Positions 1-7,447 of a DNA stretch of 64,000 nt are shown here, in pieces; the stretch's first letter is position 1, and each line of letters opens with the position of its first letter. This DNA is from a virus. The translations under genes were made by a program, and so were the position numbers. The notes beneath the pieces are model-generated. The model had not been told where the DNA came from, did not search any database, and saw only the letters and a list, made by a program, of their open reading frames with translations. Location: IMG/VR virus record IMGVR_UViG_3300033145_000274, positions 61,080-125,079 of that record. One strand, written 5' to 3'.

Positions 1-1
1 T

Positions 2-121
2 AATATCGTAACACCACATGCTTATGTTGACGTAGACGCACAAGTGGGACCATGCACAACACGTGATGAGGCCATGACTAAAGCACTAAAACTTTTAAGG
101 GAACTGAAAAATGACGAGTAA
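2..121 (+). CDS. C-terminal fragment of a truncated gene
   Basis: The frame is open from the window edge to a TAA at 119-121 and encodes 39 residues ending in KALKLLRELKNDE. The next gene starts inside it (ATG at 111), the same overlapping style seen throughout this block. The tail looks helical and charged. Too little is present to assign a family. Confidence 0.55.
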   Translation, partial: NIVTPHAYVDVDAQVGPCTTRDEAMTKALKLLRELKNDE

Positions 122-398
122 GACCACGGTCTTTTTGCATGATATGATTACCACCTCTGTATTGATAGTCGTGGTAGTTGGTTCAATACTAACGGGTGCA
201 ATGTTTGGCTTTACCAAGGGCTATACTGATGCAACCCTAGAGGTTCAAACCCAAGCTATGCTCCATGAGTTTGCCGAATGTCCCACGAATGGCGAGTGGA
301 AGAGTAGACACACGGTAGCCTATGAGTATCTAGCTACTACCGAAGCTCCTCTATACGCAGAAGATGAACAATGGAACAAACCAGAGCAACCAAACTAA
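111..398 (+). CDS. Small single-pass membrane protein
   Basis: A 95-residue protein with one hydrophobic segment at about residues 14-36 (TTSVLIVVVVGSILTGAMFG), followed by a soluble acidic tail. The start overlaps the preceding gene by 11 nt and the end overlaps the next gene by 28 nt, consistent with translational coupling. No family recognised; phages carry many such membrane miniproteins. Confidence 0.6.
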   Translation: MTSKTTVFLHDMITTSVLIVVVVGSILTGAMFGFTKGYTDATLEVQTQAMLHEFAECPTNGEWKSRHTVAYEYLATTEAPLYAEDEQWNKPEQPN

Positions 399-607
399 CA
401 CAGTGGCATGTCGTCTATATACACCCAATCCATCACGATGGCGGCGTATGGAAGGTCATGGCGTCTTCAGCAGATGATACACTGCACAAGTTCAGGACTT
501 GGGTAGGTTGGAGTACCCACAGGCATCGTTGGGTACCACGTAAAGCCCGTGTGGTGTGCTGTACACAAGACTATGCATGGGCGTGTGTTCAATTACTAAC
601 AGGATGA
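371..607 (+). CDS. Hypothetical protein, Trp/His-rich
   Basis: A 78-residue basic protein rich in tryptophan and histidine, with no recognisable domain. It is placed in a tight run: it overlaps the membrane protein upstream and its TGA directly abuts the ATG of the RlmN-like gene. Support is mainly position and frame, so this is moderate. Confidence 0.5.
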   Translation: MEQTRATKLTQWHVVYIHPIHHDGGVWKVMASSADDTLHKFRTWVGWSTHRHRWVPRKARVVCCTQDYAWACVQLLTG

Positions 608-1504
608 ATGATGATTACCAAAATGAAACGTTTTGACGGTGGTGAAGGTAACGTATGGAAGTACGTCGTCCATTTTGATAAGCCGACACCAGCCATTGCT
701 GAAGCCGTATTATATCGCTATGGTTCCTTCAACGAACGCACGGTTGCGTGTTGTAGCGTGCAAAGCGGTTGTCCGGTCGGTTGTACGTTCTGTGGTACAG
801 GCAAGAAGTTTATTCGCAATCTGTCTACTAGTGAGATAGTGCAGCAAGTCATTGAGGTTTTCAAAGACCAGGGCATTGCTGATATTAACGACAACTGCGC
901 CAAGCTACAGATTATGTTCATGTCTATGGGTGAGCCGTTTCTGAATTACAACAGCGTGAGCCTAGCCATAGAACAACTGCATGATTTGTATCCCAATGCC
1001 GAACTCCTGGTATCAACCATAGCTCCTATGAAACCCATGAACTTGAACGATTTCATCACTTTGTCTAAGCGATGCTCCAAGGTTGGCCTACAGTTTTCCA
1101 TTCATGCGTCCGATGATACAAAACGTAACGCACTAATTCCTTACAACAAGTTGTCGCTAGTTGAACTGAGGAATTATGGAACACAGTGGTGGCATAAGAC
1201 TGGGAGGAAGCCGTATATCAATTACTGTGTTACCGAAGACTTTAATTACTACGACATGCGGCGCCTGCATCAGTTATTTCCCACCAATGTGTTCAACGTA
1301 ACACTATCGGTGTTATGTTCTACAGAGGAAACCATGAAAGAGGCTGGTTATCGTGACATACAACGTATTCGTTGGATTGCCGACGAGTTTATGTCGTTAG
1401 GATACAATGTGCGTGTGTTTGACCCCGCTGGACAAGACGACATAGGTGGTGGTTGCGGCCAATTGTGGTATGTTCAACAACATCTACTAAGGAGCCAAGT
1501 ATGA
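608..1504 (+). CDS. RlmN/Cfr-family radical SAM methyltransferase homologue
   Basis: A 298-residue radical SAM protein. The Cx3Cx2C cluster that binds the 4Fe-4S cluster is at residues 55-62 (CPVGCTFC), and the SAM-binding MSMGEP motif follows. A cysteine at 48/49 and the C-terminal CGQL motif near residue 283 match the methyl-transfer cysteines of RlmN (Cys118 and Cys355 in E. coli). RlmN methylates C2 of A2503 in 23S rRNA and A37 of some tRNAs. This one is about 60-80 residues shorter than bacterial RlmN, mostly at the N terminus, so its substrate may differ. Start is ATG 608 or 611, directly after the upstream stop. It fits the window's theme of RNA modification and repair. Confidence 0.85.
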   Translation: MMITKMKRFDGGEGNVWKYVVHFDKPTPAIAEAVLYRYGSFNERTVACCSVQSGCPVGCTFCGTGKKFIRNLSTSEIVQQVIEVFKDQGIADINDNCAKLQIMFMSMGEPFLNYNSVSLAIEQLHDLYPNAELLVSTIAPMKPMNLNDFITLSKRCSKVGLQFSIHASDDTKRNALIPYNKLSLVELRNYGTQWWHKTGRKPYINYCVTEDFNYYDMRRLHQLFPTNVFNVTLSVLCSTEETMKEAGYRDIQRIRWIADEFMSLGYNVRVFDPAGQDDIGGGCGQLWYVQQHLLRSQV

Positions 1505-2160
1505 AAGACATGACTATTACGGCTGGTCCAGGTGATAAAGTTCGATTCTTCTTCATTGACGCAGGGCGTGATGATGATATCGAACACGCCATAAGCCACA
1601 ATTTACAGTTTGATAAGGTGTATACCATTACACGTGTTGTGGTACATAAATACACTACGCGCGTATGGCTTGATGGTATATCAACGCCCGTTGGCTTCAA
1701 TAGCGTGTTGTTTGTTGATGAACAAATTGACCGTGTTGCCTCTGCCGCTCGTCGGGCATACTACACAGACCAGGAACGTCGCACCGGCCTACCGTATGAT
1801 ACCGATAAGATAAACATCAAAGATACAATTTATGGTATTCGCGCCCTGGTGAAAGGCATCATATTTAATGACCCAATGTATGATGTACGAGATAACGAAT
1901 CATATGACATTGGCATTATGCTGATGTCGGCTCTGGTCGTTGGTCCATATTTACCAGCCCTTATTGAATTTACTGACCTGCTAGCAGAAGACCTGGCGTA
2001 TTACTTTCACATGGCCATGCAGTTCAATATATTTACGGATGATGATAAGATTGCATGTGCGTGGTTTGAGAGGGACGGCGCTATGGCTTTTCTAAGCGAC
2101 ATATGGTGTATCCAAGGTGTCCCACACAAACAATTGAGAAACGGAGGCGTAGTATTATGA
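1501..2160 (+). CDS. Hypothetical protein with N-terminal beta-rich domain
   Basis: The ATG at 1501 overlaps the stop of the RlmN-like gene (ATGA). The 219-residue product starts with a beta-rich stretch (GDKVRFFFIDAG, then VYTITRVVVHK and VWLDGISTPVGF) that reads like an SH3/KOW-like barrel, followed by a helical acidic half. No family recognised. Its stop overlaps the start of the first GFVSNSSS-type gene. Confidence 0.6.
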   Translation: MKDMTITAGPGDKVRFFFIDAGRDDDIEHAISHNLQFDKVYTITRVVVHKYTTRVWLDGISTPVGFNSVLFVDEQIDRVASAARRAYYTDQERRTGLPYDTDKINIKDTIYGIRALVKGIIFNDPMYDVRDNESYDIGIMLMSALVVGPYLPALIEFTDLLAEDLAYYFHMAMQFNIFTDDDKIACAWFERDGAMAFLSDIWCIQGVPHKQLRNGGVVL

Positions 2161-2408
2161 AAATACGAAACGGTTTCGTAAGCAACAGCAGTAGTAGTAG
2201 CTTTATTGTTACAGATAAGAATCACCCATTGTGGTACTTTCTGATGGCGTTAAGCAAGGCAGGCTGTGCTGACTTTACTATTGATGAGCACAGAGTTGAC
2301 GACACATGTGATAATGGAGTATGGTTGGCTATTGGGCAGTTCAATGAGTTGGCTAACCGAAGCTTCGATTATACCGAGTTTCTCACACAAACTTCATTTA
2401 ATGGGTAA
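2157..2408 (+). CDS. GFVSNSSS-signature protein 1
   Basis: An 83-residue protein starting MKIRNGFVSNSSSSSFIV. Its start is fixed by the ATGA overlap with the upstream stop and a GGAGG-type ribosome site. Only the first ~18 residues are shared with five other proteins in the window (4034, 4462, 6240, 6958, 55449); the remainder is unrelated. I know this N-terminal signature from uncharacterised phage proteins but know no function for it. The body is acidic with several aromatic residues. Confidence 0.75.
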   Translation: MKIRNGFVSNSSSSSFIVTDKNHPLWYFLMALSKAGCADFTIDEHRVDDTCDNGVWLAIGQFNELANRSFDYTEFLTQTSFNG

Positions 2409-2489
2409 TGATATGAAGCGAACAAGAGCACGAAGATGAATCGTCGGACGTAGTTACTAACATGACAGTAATTTTAGAGGAGATAAACG

Positions 2490-3620
2490 ATGAGTAAAAT
2501 AGTTGTTAAAGTCTGTAAAATAGACGAAATCATACCGCATGGCAATGCCGATGCGTTAGAAGTAGCTTGTGTTGGTGCATGGACAACCTGTGTCAAGAAG
2601 GATGTATTTGCCGCAGGTGACCTGGTGGTCTTTATTCCTCCCGATGCTATTCTTCCAAAAGAATTACATGAGCATTTGGGTATCACTCAGTATTGTGGTG
2701 AAATGCCGCAGAGTAGTGGAGAAGCTGAGCAAGGAAAGAGACGTGTGCGAGCTACACGTTTGAGGGGAGTGCGGTCGTTCGGTACTCTAATGACCATAGC
2801 TGATGTAGTAGAATACTTCAGGTCGGTACATGGTCATCCTCCTTCTCATTGTTATCCTTTTATGGAGGGCAACGAACTTTCTGTGTTGCTTGGCATCACC
2901 AAATATGAACCACCAGAGAAGATTCGCCAGGGTGACCAAATGACCCCACATGCCTTGTTTCATAAGTACACAGACATAGAACGATATCAAAACTTTCCTT
3001 CCTTGCTTAAAGAAGGTGAGGAAGTGGTTATTTTGGAGAAAATCCATGGAACCAATTGTCGTGTTGGTCTGGTGATGACCGATGTGGGTCTTACGTTCAT
3101 GGCTGGTTCACACAATACACGTCGCAAAGCAGTGGATACCATAGGTCACAATTCGCTTTATTGGAAACCACTTGACGAATCTATTGCAGACATGAAGGGC
3201 TTATTGGAATATGAGCAGCATGAGCGAGAAGCCGTGTCTATCATAGTGTTCTGTGAAATTTATGGTCCTGGCATTCAGGATATGCAATACGCCGGATATT
3301 TAGCATACCGAGTATTTGATATTGCTGTCAATGGTGAATATCTAAACTGGGATGATGTAGAGCGCATCTGTAAGGCTCATGCCGTTCCAACAGTGCCGGT
3401 ACTCTATCAAGGTCCATTTAGTGAAGAGGTATTGATGGAACATACTGATGGCAATACTCAAGTATGCGAAGCCGTTACTGGTAAGTTCAAGGGTCGCGAA
3501 GGGTGTGTCGTAAAGCCCATTGTTGAACGACAGGATTTTGACATACCAAGTGGTCGAGTTATTCTCAAGAGTGTGGGTGCGGATTATCTCAACAGGAAAG
3601 GTGGTACGGATAACGCATGA
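2490..3620 (+). CDS. ATP-dependent RNA ligase, Deinococcus DRB0094-like
   Basis: A 376-residue ligase. Residues 1-100 form an OB-fold-like domain, as in the Deinococcus RNA ligase family. The nucleotidyltransferase core has motif I EKIHGTN at 183-189, with Lys184 the expected adenylylated residue, a FCEIYGPG motif, and a C-terminal REGCVVKP motif carrying the EG and metal/AMP-contacting lysine. It should seal nicks in RNA, for example cleaved tRNA anticodon loops. The start follows a clear GAGGAGA ribosome site. Its partner could be the CCA-adding enzyme or the Ro60 system further downstream; that link is inferred. Confidence 0.85.
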   Translation: MSKIVVKVCKIDEIIPHGNADALEVACVGAWTTCVKKDVFAAGDLVVFIPPDAILPKELHEHLGITQYCGEMPQSSGEAEQGKRRVRATRLRGVRSFGTLMTIADVVEYFRSVHGHPPSHCYPFMEGNELSVLLGITKYEPPEKIRQGDQMTPHALFHKYTDIERYQNFPSLLKEGEEVVILEKIHGTNCRVGLVMTDVGLTFMAGSHNTRRKAVDTIGHNSLYWKPLDESIADMKGLLEYEQHEREAVSIIVFCEIYGPGIQDMQYAGYLAYRVFDIAVNGEYLNWDDVERICKAHAVPTVPVLYQGPFSEEVLMEHTDGNTQVCEAVTGKFKGREGCVVKPIVERQDFDIPSGRVILKSVGADYLNRKGGTDNA

Positions 3621-4000
3621 TGAATCTGTATAACAGGGCTGTATACTGGCCAGATGTAGTGGAGCGTGCTATAAATGAAGTGACTGCCGAAGCTCAGCTT
3701 CATCGCTGTTATTATGGCGACCATGCTAAAGCAGAAGCGCAACAAGACCGTTTTGGTCGTATCGTGTTGCCGTTACATTTGCCCGTGGTAAGTGAGGATA
3801 TATTTGAAGCAGAACTCACTGGTGGGGGTAGGTTACATAAATTCCTGACGCGAATACCCCTAGACCAAAGTCGAGATATTGTTATGGTGTTAGTGCCACG
3901 TGGACCTGGTCACCTGTTTTGTAAGACCGTGTGGATAAATCATACGTATGACCACCACCAGACTCTCAAGCGCGAGCACTATATTCAAGAACCGGCTTGA
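3617..4000 (+). CDS. Hypothetical protein
   Basis: A 127-residue protein whose start overlaps the RNA ligase stop (ATGATGA). The N-terminal half is helical (YWPDVVERAINEVTAEAQLH), the rest beta-rich with a histidine-rich tail. No family recognised. A promoter overlaps its stop codon, so this gene ends the first transcription unit. Confidence 0.6.
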   Translation: MMNLYNRAVYWPDVVERAINEVTAEAQLHRCYYGDHAKAEAQQDRFGRIVLPLHLPVVSEDIFEAELTGGGRLHKFLTRIPLDQSRDIVMVLVPRGPGHLFCKTVWINHTYDHHQTLKREHYIQEPA

Positions 4001-4024
4001 CAAAGTCGAAAAATATGCTACAAT
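3997..4024 (+). promoter_or_regulatory. Sigma-70-like promoter
   Basis: TTGACA at 3997-4002, 16-nt spacer, TACAAT at 4019-4024 preceded by TGC (extended -10). The -10 box lies only 10 nt before the next ATG, so transcription from it would give a nearly leaderless message for that gene, or serve mainly the genes after it. Confidence 0.6.
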
Positions 4025-4033
4025 GGAGAAGTT

Positions 4034-4459
4034 ATGAAACAACGAAACGGTTTTGTTAGCAACTCGTCATCGGCTGCTTATGTCCTTAGCAAAGATGTAT
4101 ACCCAACTATTTGGGACGTGGCTATCGTCATGCTAACCACAAGAGACGTGGACCATGACGAGACACTTGGCAAGGACCATGGTTTCGACGATGGTGAATT
4201 GGAACGTGCAGTACGTAACTTAGATACGGGTGTCAATGCAACAGCCATTACATTCTCAACGTGTAACTTTGCAACATACATTTGGGACGCAGGAGATTCG
4301 TGGTGGGTAAGTACCTGTACTAATCATCCATTCTATCAACTGTTTTGTGATGACGGGGCGTTTACATCAACTACTGTGCCATCACCATATGTAGATTACG
4401 ACGTAATGGGTTTTATCGAGTTCAAACTAGAAGACTATTGGGACTTTGTTGAGGTTTAA
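4034..4459 (+). CDS. GFVSNSSS-signature protein 2
   Basis: A 141-residue protein starting MKQRNGFVSNSSSAAYVL. The body is acidic, with repeated Trp-Asp patterns (YIWDAGDSWWVSTC), and ends in a strongly acidic tail. The body does not resemble the other members. The next family member begins 3 nt after its stop, so two members are translated back to back. Confidence 0.75.
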   Translation: MKQRNGFVSNSSSAAYVLSKDVYPTIWDVAIVMLTTRDVDHDETLGKDHGFDDGELERAVRNLDTGVNATAITFSTCNFATYIWDAGDSWWVSTCTNHPFYQLFCDDGAFTSTTVPSPYVDYDVMGFIEFKLEDYWDFVEV

Positions 4460-4461
4460 TC

Positions 4462-4860
4462 ATGCGTACACGACACGGTTTTGTAAGTAACTCATCTGTC
4501 ACCAGTTTCATTATTGGTATCAAACGGGTAGCCGAGGTATGTCCCAGTTGTGGGCGTGGTGGTGAAGACTTGCTAAAGATATTAGATAGACACAACCATG
4601 AAGAAACAACGATGGAGTGGTCGGATGTTGATGCACACATTGCACAGCTACGTGCTAACATTAAACATTGCAGGTGGCAGGGCTGGGTTGATGAGGCTAA
4701 CGCATACCAGCAGACAGTAGATATGTTAGTTGAAGCTCAACAGCGTGATTTTCTTCAAATCATAGGTGTAGACATAAGTCATCACGACCCAGTCATGGAT
4801 AAAACACTTGATGACATGAAGCGCAGTGGTGATATTACAATTCTACAAGGAGACGAGTGA
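4462..4860 (+). CDS. GFVSNSSS-signature protein 3 with CxxC
   Basis: A 132-residue protein starting MRTRHGFVSNSSVTSFII, followed by a CPSCGRGGE motif at about residues 30-38, then a largely helical charged body. The single CxxC could bind metal only with a partner. It directly precedes and overlaps the radical SAM gene (TGATG), the tightest link between this family and a radical SAM enzyme here. Confidence 0.75.
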   Translation: MRTRHGFVSNSSVTSFIIGIKRVAEVCPSCGRGGEDLLKILDRHNHEETTMEWSDVDAHIAQLRANIKHCRWQGWVDEANAYQQTVDMLVEAQQRDFLQIIGVDISHHDPVMDKTLDDMKRSGDITILQGDE

Positions 4861-5960
4861 TGATGTATCCATATATGATACAGGATGATGAGCAGGTTAA
4901 AAACCTATGTAGCCCTGACTACTCGTTTCATTTCAACAAGCAAACCGGCTTCTTTGCCAGGTGGGGTAAAACCATTAACAAAGCCGATGACCCACAATGG
5001 AGTCCGTATGGTCCCGAGATTCTTGATTTAGAAATTTCTACTGGAGAATGTAAGGGGCGATGTAAGTTCTGTTACAAAGAGAACGGGCAGCCAAAGGCTG
5101 CAACCCAACACATGACGTTTGCTACATTCAAAGATATTCTGAGTAGAATGCCACCCACCTTGACGCAGATAGCATTAGGAATTACTGACGTAAAAGGTAA
5201 TCCAGATTTCTTTAGAATCATGAGACATACTCGTGAGCAAGGAATCATCCCTAATTACACGACACATGGGCTAGATATGGACACATACGATGCAGACTTG
5301 ACTGCTGAACTGTGTGGTGCAACGGCGGTTTCGATTGTTAATAAAGAAAAGGCATACGATACCATAAAGATGCTCACTGACCGTGGTATGGACCAGGTTA
5401 ATATCCATTGGATGTTATCAGCCGAACGTATTGACGCCGCTATGGCATTGATAGATGACATTAAAAGCGACCCTAGATTGGCGAAGCTCAATGCGGTTGT
5501 TTTTCTGCAATATAAACCTAAGGGTAGTAACGCTGACTCATTCAGTACGCCGTCTATGACGCGCTTCAAAGAACTGATTGAATACTGTGACGAACATGAG
5601 GTTAGGTATGGCTTTGACAGTTGTACTGCACCAATGTACATGCGTGCCATCCAGGGACATCCCGATGCCGAACAATTAGAACAGTGTGTTGAGCCTTGTG
5701 AGAGCGGGTTGTTTTCGTCGTACATCAATGTTAATGGCGATTTCTTTGCTTGCTCATTTTGTGAAGGCGAAGCCGGTTGGACTGAGGGTATCAGCGTATT
5801 GGATTATGACAACTTTGTGGACCTGTGGCGTTTGCCGCGACTGGATGAGTGGAGAAAAATCCTACTCGCCAATCAACGCGCTTGTCCCATGTATGTACTA
5901 GGAGATGGTTCCAGTGGAAAACTATACGGTGTGGCGTTATCCGATAAAGCTAACGTCTAA
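4860..5960 (+). CDS. Radical SAM protein with C-terminal cysteine cluster (SPASM-like)
   Basis: A 366-residue radical SAM enzyme. The core motif is CKGRCKFC near residues 62-69, followed by a TIM-barrel pattern. The C-terminal third has further cysteines (CVEPCESG, then FFACSFCEGE, later ACPM) laid out like an auxiliary-cluster SPASM/twitch domain typical of peptide-modifying enzymes. Start is ATG 4860, overlapping the preceding stop; a GTG at 4857 is in frame. It sits between GFVSNSSS-family members on both sides, which suggests but does not prove that those proteins are its substrates. Confidence 0.8.
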   Translation: MMYPYMIQDDEQVKNLCSPDYSFHFNKQTGFFARWGKTINKADDPQWSPYGPEILDLEISTGECKGRCKFCYKENGQPKAATQHMTFATFKDILSRMPPTLTQIALGITDVKGNPDFFRIMRHTREQGIIPNYTTHGLDMDTYDADLTAELCGATAVSIVNKEKAYDTIKMLTDRGMDQVNIHWMLSAERIDAAMALIDDIKSDPRLAKLNAVVFLQYKPKGSNADSFSTPSMTRFKELIEYCDEHEVRYGFDSCTAPMYMRAIQGHPDAEQLEQCVEPCESGLFSSYINVNGDFFACSFCEGEAGWTEGISVLDYDNFVDLWRLPRLDEWRKILLANQRACPMYVLGDGSSGKLYGVALSDKANV

Positions 5961-6240
5961 GATTGCACGCGCACAGAAATCCGTAATGCTTAAAGTGCCA
6001 ACCGGTGCAAAGCTGTTGTCTGTGGGATTAACTCCATGGCAATACAACGCAGTCCAACTATGGTTCATGGTAAATTCAGAAGTAACATCAACCACATTTG
6101 TGGAAGTGTTGATTATGGAAACTGGCGTGGCCATGGTATCAAAAGAAATGATGGAGCGATTGACGTTTGTGGGGACAGTAACAACCGTTGCTAAAAAGGT
6201 GTATCACGTGTTTACCGTATGTACAGAAGAAAGAATATGA
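5914..6240 (+). CDS. DUF7352-like small beta protein
   Basis: The product reads YTVWRYPI, then VPTGAKLLSVG, LWFMV, FVGTV and YHVF, the spacing of the phage DUF7352 family as I know it. The GTG at 5914 has an AGGAG ribosome site at the right distance (5899-5903); an upstream in-frame ATG at 5905 is too close to that site. It overlaps the radical SAM gene by 47 nt. Function of the family is unknown. Confidence 0.65.
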   Translation: MENYTVWRYPIKLTSKIARAQKSVMLKVPTGAKLLSVGLTPWQYNAVQLWFMVNSEVTSTTFVEVLIMETGVAMVSKEMMERLTFVGTVTTVAKKVYHVFTVCTEERI

Positions 6241-6689
6241 TGAAAATACGACATGGCTTCGTAAGCAATAGCAGTAGCAGTGGATTTGTGGTGCGCATGT
6301 GTGGTTGGTTGACCACGAAAGAACGTTTTCTTACACCTGAGCAAGAAAGCATGTTACGTGAATATGGTTTTCAGCCCTCAAGATATTCGTATGCTAGTCA
6401 AGTAGAAGCGTCGCAGGGAGATGCTAAAGCCCCGACGCCATTGGATAGCGATGCACTGTTCTATTATGTAGTGTGTAATGAGCAAAGCGTAATAGCGTGG
6501 TTGGTTAAAAATCGTATTCCGTTTCACGCCTCGACACACTACAGTCATCAGACTATCATATATGATGGCAAGGGTACAAAGATTACCGAGATTCCTAACT
6601 ATGGACTGTTAGCTGAAATGCATGGCATAGAGCACTTAACCGAAGAGTTTCCAGACAAAGACCTTAACATAGAAAGTTATGAACCATGA
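6240..6689 (+). CDS. GFVSNSSS-signature protein 4
   Basis: A 149-residue protein starting MKIRHGFVSNSSSSGFVV. An ATG at 6237 is also in frame, but the shared signature fits the start at 6240. The body is mixed alpha/beta with an acidic C terminus and shows no relation to the other members outside the first 18 residues. Confidence 0.75.
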   Translation: MKIRHGFVSNSSSSGFVVRMCGWLTTKERFLTPEQESMLREYGFQPSRYSYASQVEASQGDAKAPTPLDSDALFYYVVCNEQSVIAWLVKNRIPFHASTHYSHQTIIYDGKGTKITEIPNYGLLAEMHGIEHLTEEFPDKDLNIESYEP

Positions 6690-6961
6690 AAGCATTAGTA
6701 AAGTATGTGCGTGGCAGTAAGAACAGTCGAGTCGGTGTTGTTGTGGCCATTGGCCGAGGTCAGGTCGGTTGGAGCCGGTGTAATAATCGCCTGGATACCT
6801 TCGACAAACAACGTGGACTAGTTATCGCCATGGGCAGAGCAGGTGCGTATTGCAATGTCGCCATGACTGCCTTGGAGACCATACCTTCCAGCATGAGAGA
6901 TGCTGTTATGGACATGCACAATAGGTCTCAACGTTACTACAAAGAAGGAGCACAGTCGTGA
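6686..6961 (+). CDS. Hypothetical protein
   Basis: A 91-residue basic protein with a glycine-rich beta core (VGVVVAIGRGQVGWSRC, GLVIAMGRAGAYC) and a helical C terminus. Starts in an ATGA overlap with the gene upstream and ends in a GTGA overlap with the next. It resembles short phage proteins of unknown function. Confidence 0.6.
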   Translation: MKALVKYVRGSKNSRVGVVVAIGRGQVGWSRCNNRLDTFDKQRGLVIAMGRAGAYCNVAMTALETIPSSMRDAVMDMHNRSQRYYKEGAQS

Positions 6962-7368
6962 AAATTCGCCATGGTTTCGTAAGCAATAGTAGCTCCAATA
7001 GCTTCACATGTGATATCAGTGGTCGTACCAAATCGGGTTGGGACTTCAGCCTAGACGATGCTGATATGTATATCTGTGAAAAGGGTCATGTTATGTGTGG
7101 GCATTACGTACGTGACTTCATTACGGACTTAGTAGCCAAGGGTGATGTTGACGCTGTTATACAAAGCATTGAAGGACTACGTATCGTGCCAACCAGCATG
7201 TGTCCCATATGTCAACTCAAGTATATATCGGAGGAGAATATACTGCGCTACCTATGTGCGCGTCGGGGCCAAACATATGATGAAGTGCGCCAGGCCATTG
7301 GAGATGATTACGGTGATGCGCCCGAGGAATTTTACGAGTTTATCGACATTGTTGAAAAACGGCCTTGA
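6958..7368 (+). CDS. GFVSNSSS-signature protein 5 with two CxxC-like sites
   Basis: A 136-residue protein from a GTG start that overlaps the upstream stop (GTGA). It begins MKIRHGFVSNSSSNSFTC. The body holds a possible zinc site (CEKGHVMCGHY, then CPICQL) and an acidic tail ending in FIDIVEKRP. A promoter overlaps its stop and separates this block from the rIIA homologue. Confidence 0.75.
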   Translation: MKIRHGFVSNSSSNSFTCDISGRTKSGWDFSLDDADMYICEKGHVMCGHYVRDFITDLVAKGDVDAVIQSIEGLRIVPTSMCPICQLKYISEENILRYLCARRGQTYDEVRQAIGDDYGDAPEEFYEFIDIVEKRP

Positions 7369-7393
7369 CAAAATTCAAGTCGTATGCTAGAAT
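7365..7393 (+). promoter_or_regulatory. Sigma-70-like promoter of the rII block
   Basis: TTGACA at 7365-7370, 17-nt spacer, TAGAAT at 7388-7393 with TGC before it. The early transcript carries CGGGTGA, also found just downstream of the promoters at 9592 and 53407. Confidence 0.7.
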
Positions 7394-7447
7394 GGTCGAT
7401 AACACGGGTGAGCACTAACTTTCAAACTTTTGTTGAAGGACACAAGA

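Noticed and set aside
5255-5728. Long minus-strand frame inside the radical SAM gene
   Set aside because: It lies wholly opposite a well-supported gene, has no ribosome site, and no minus-strand gene is supported anywhere else in the window.
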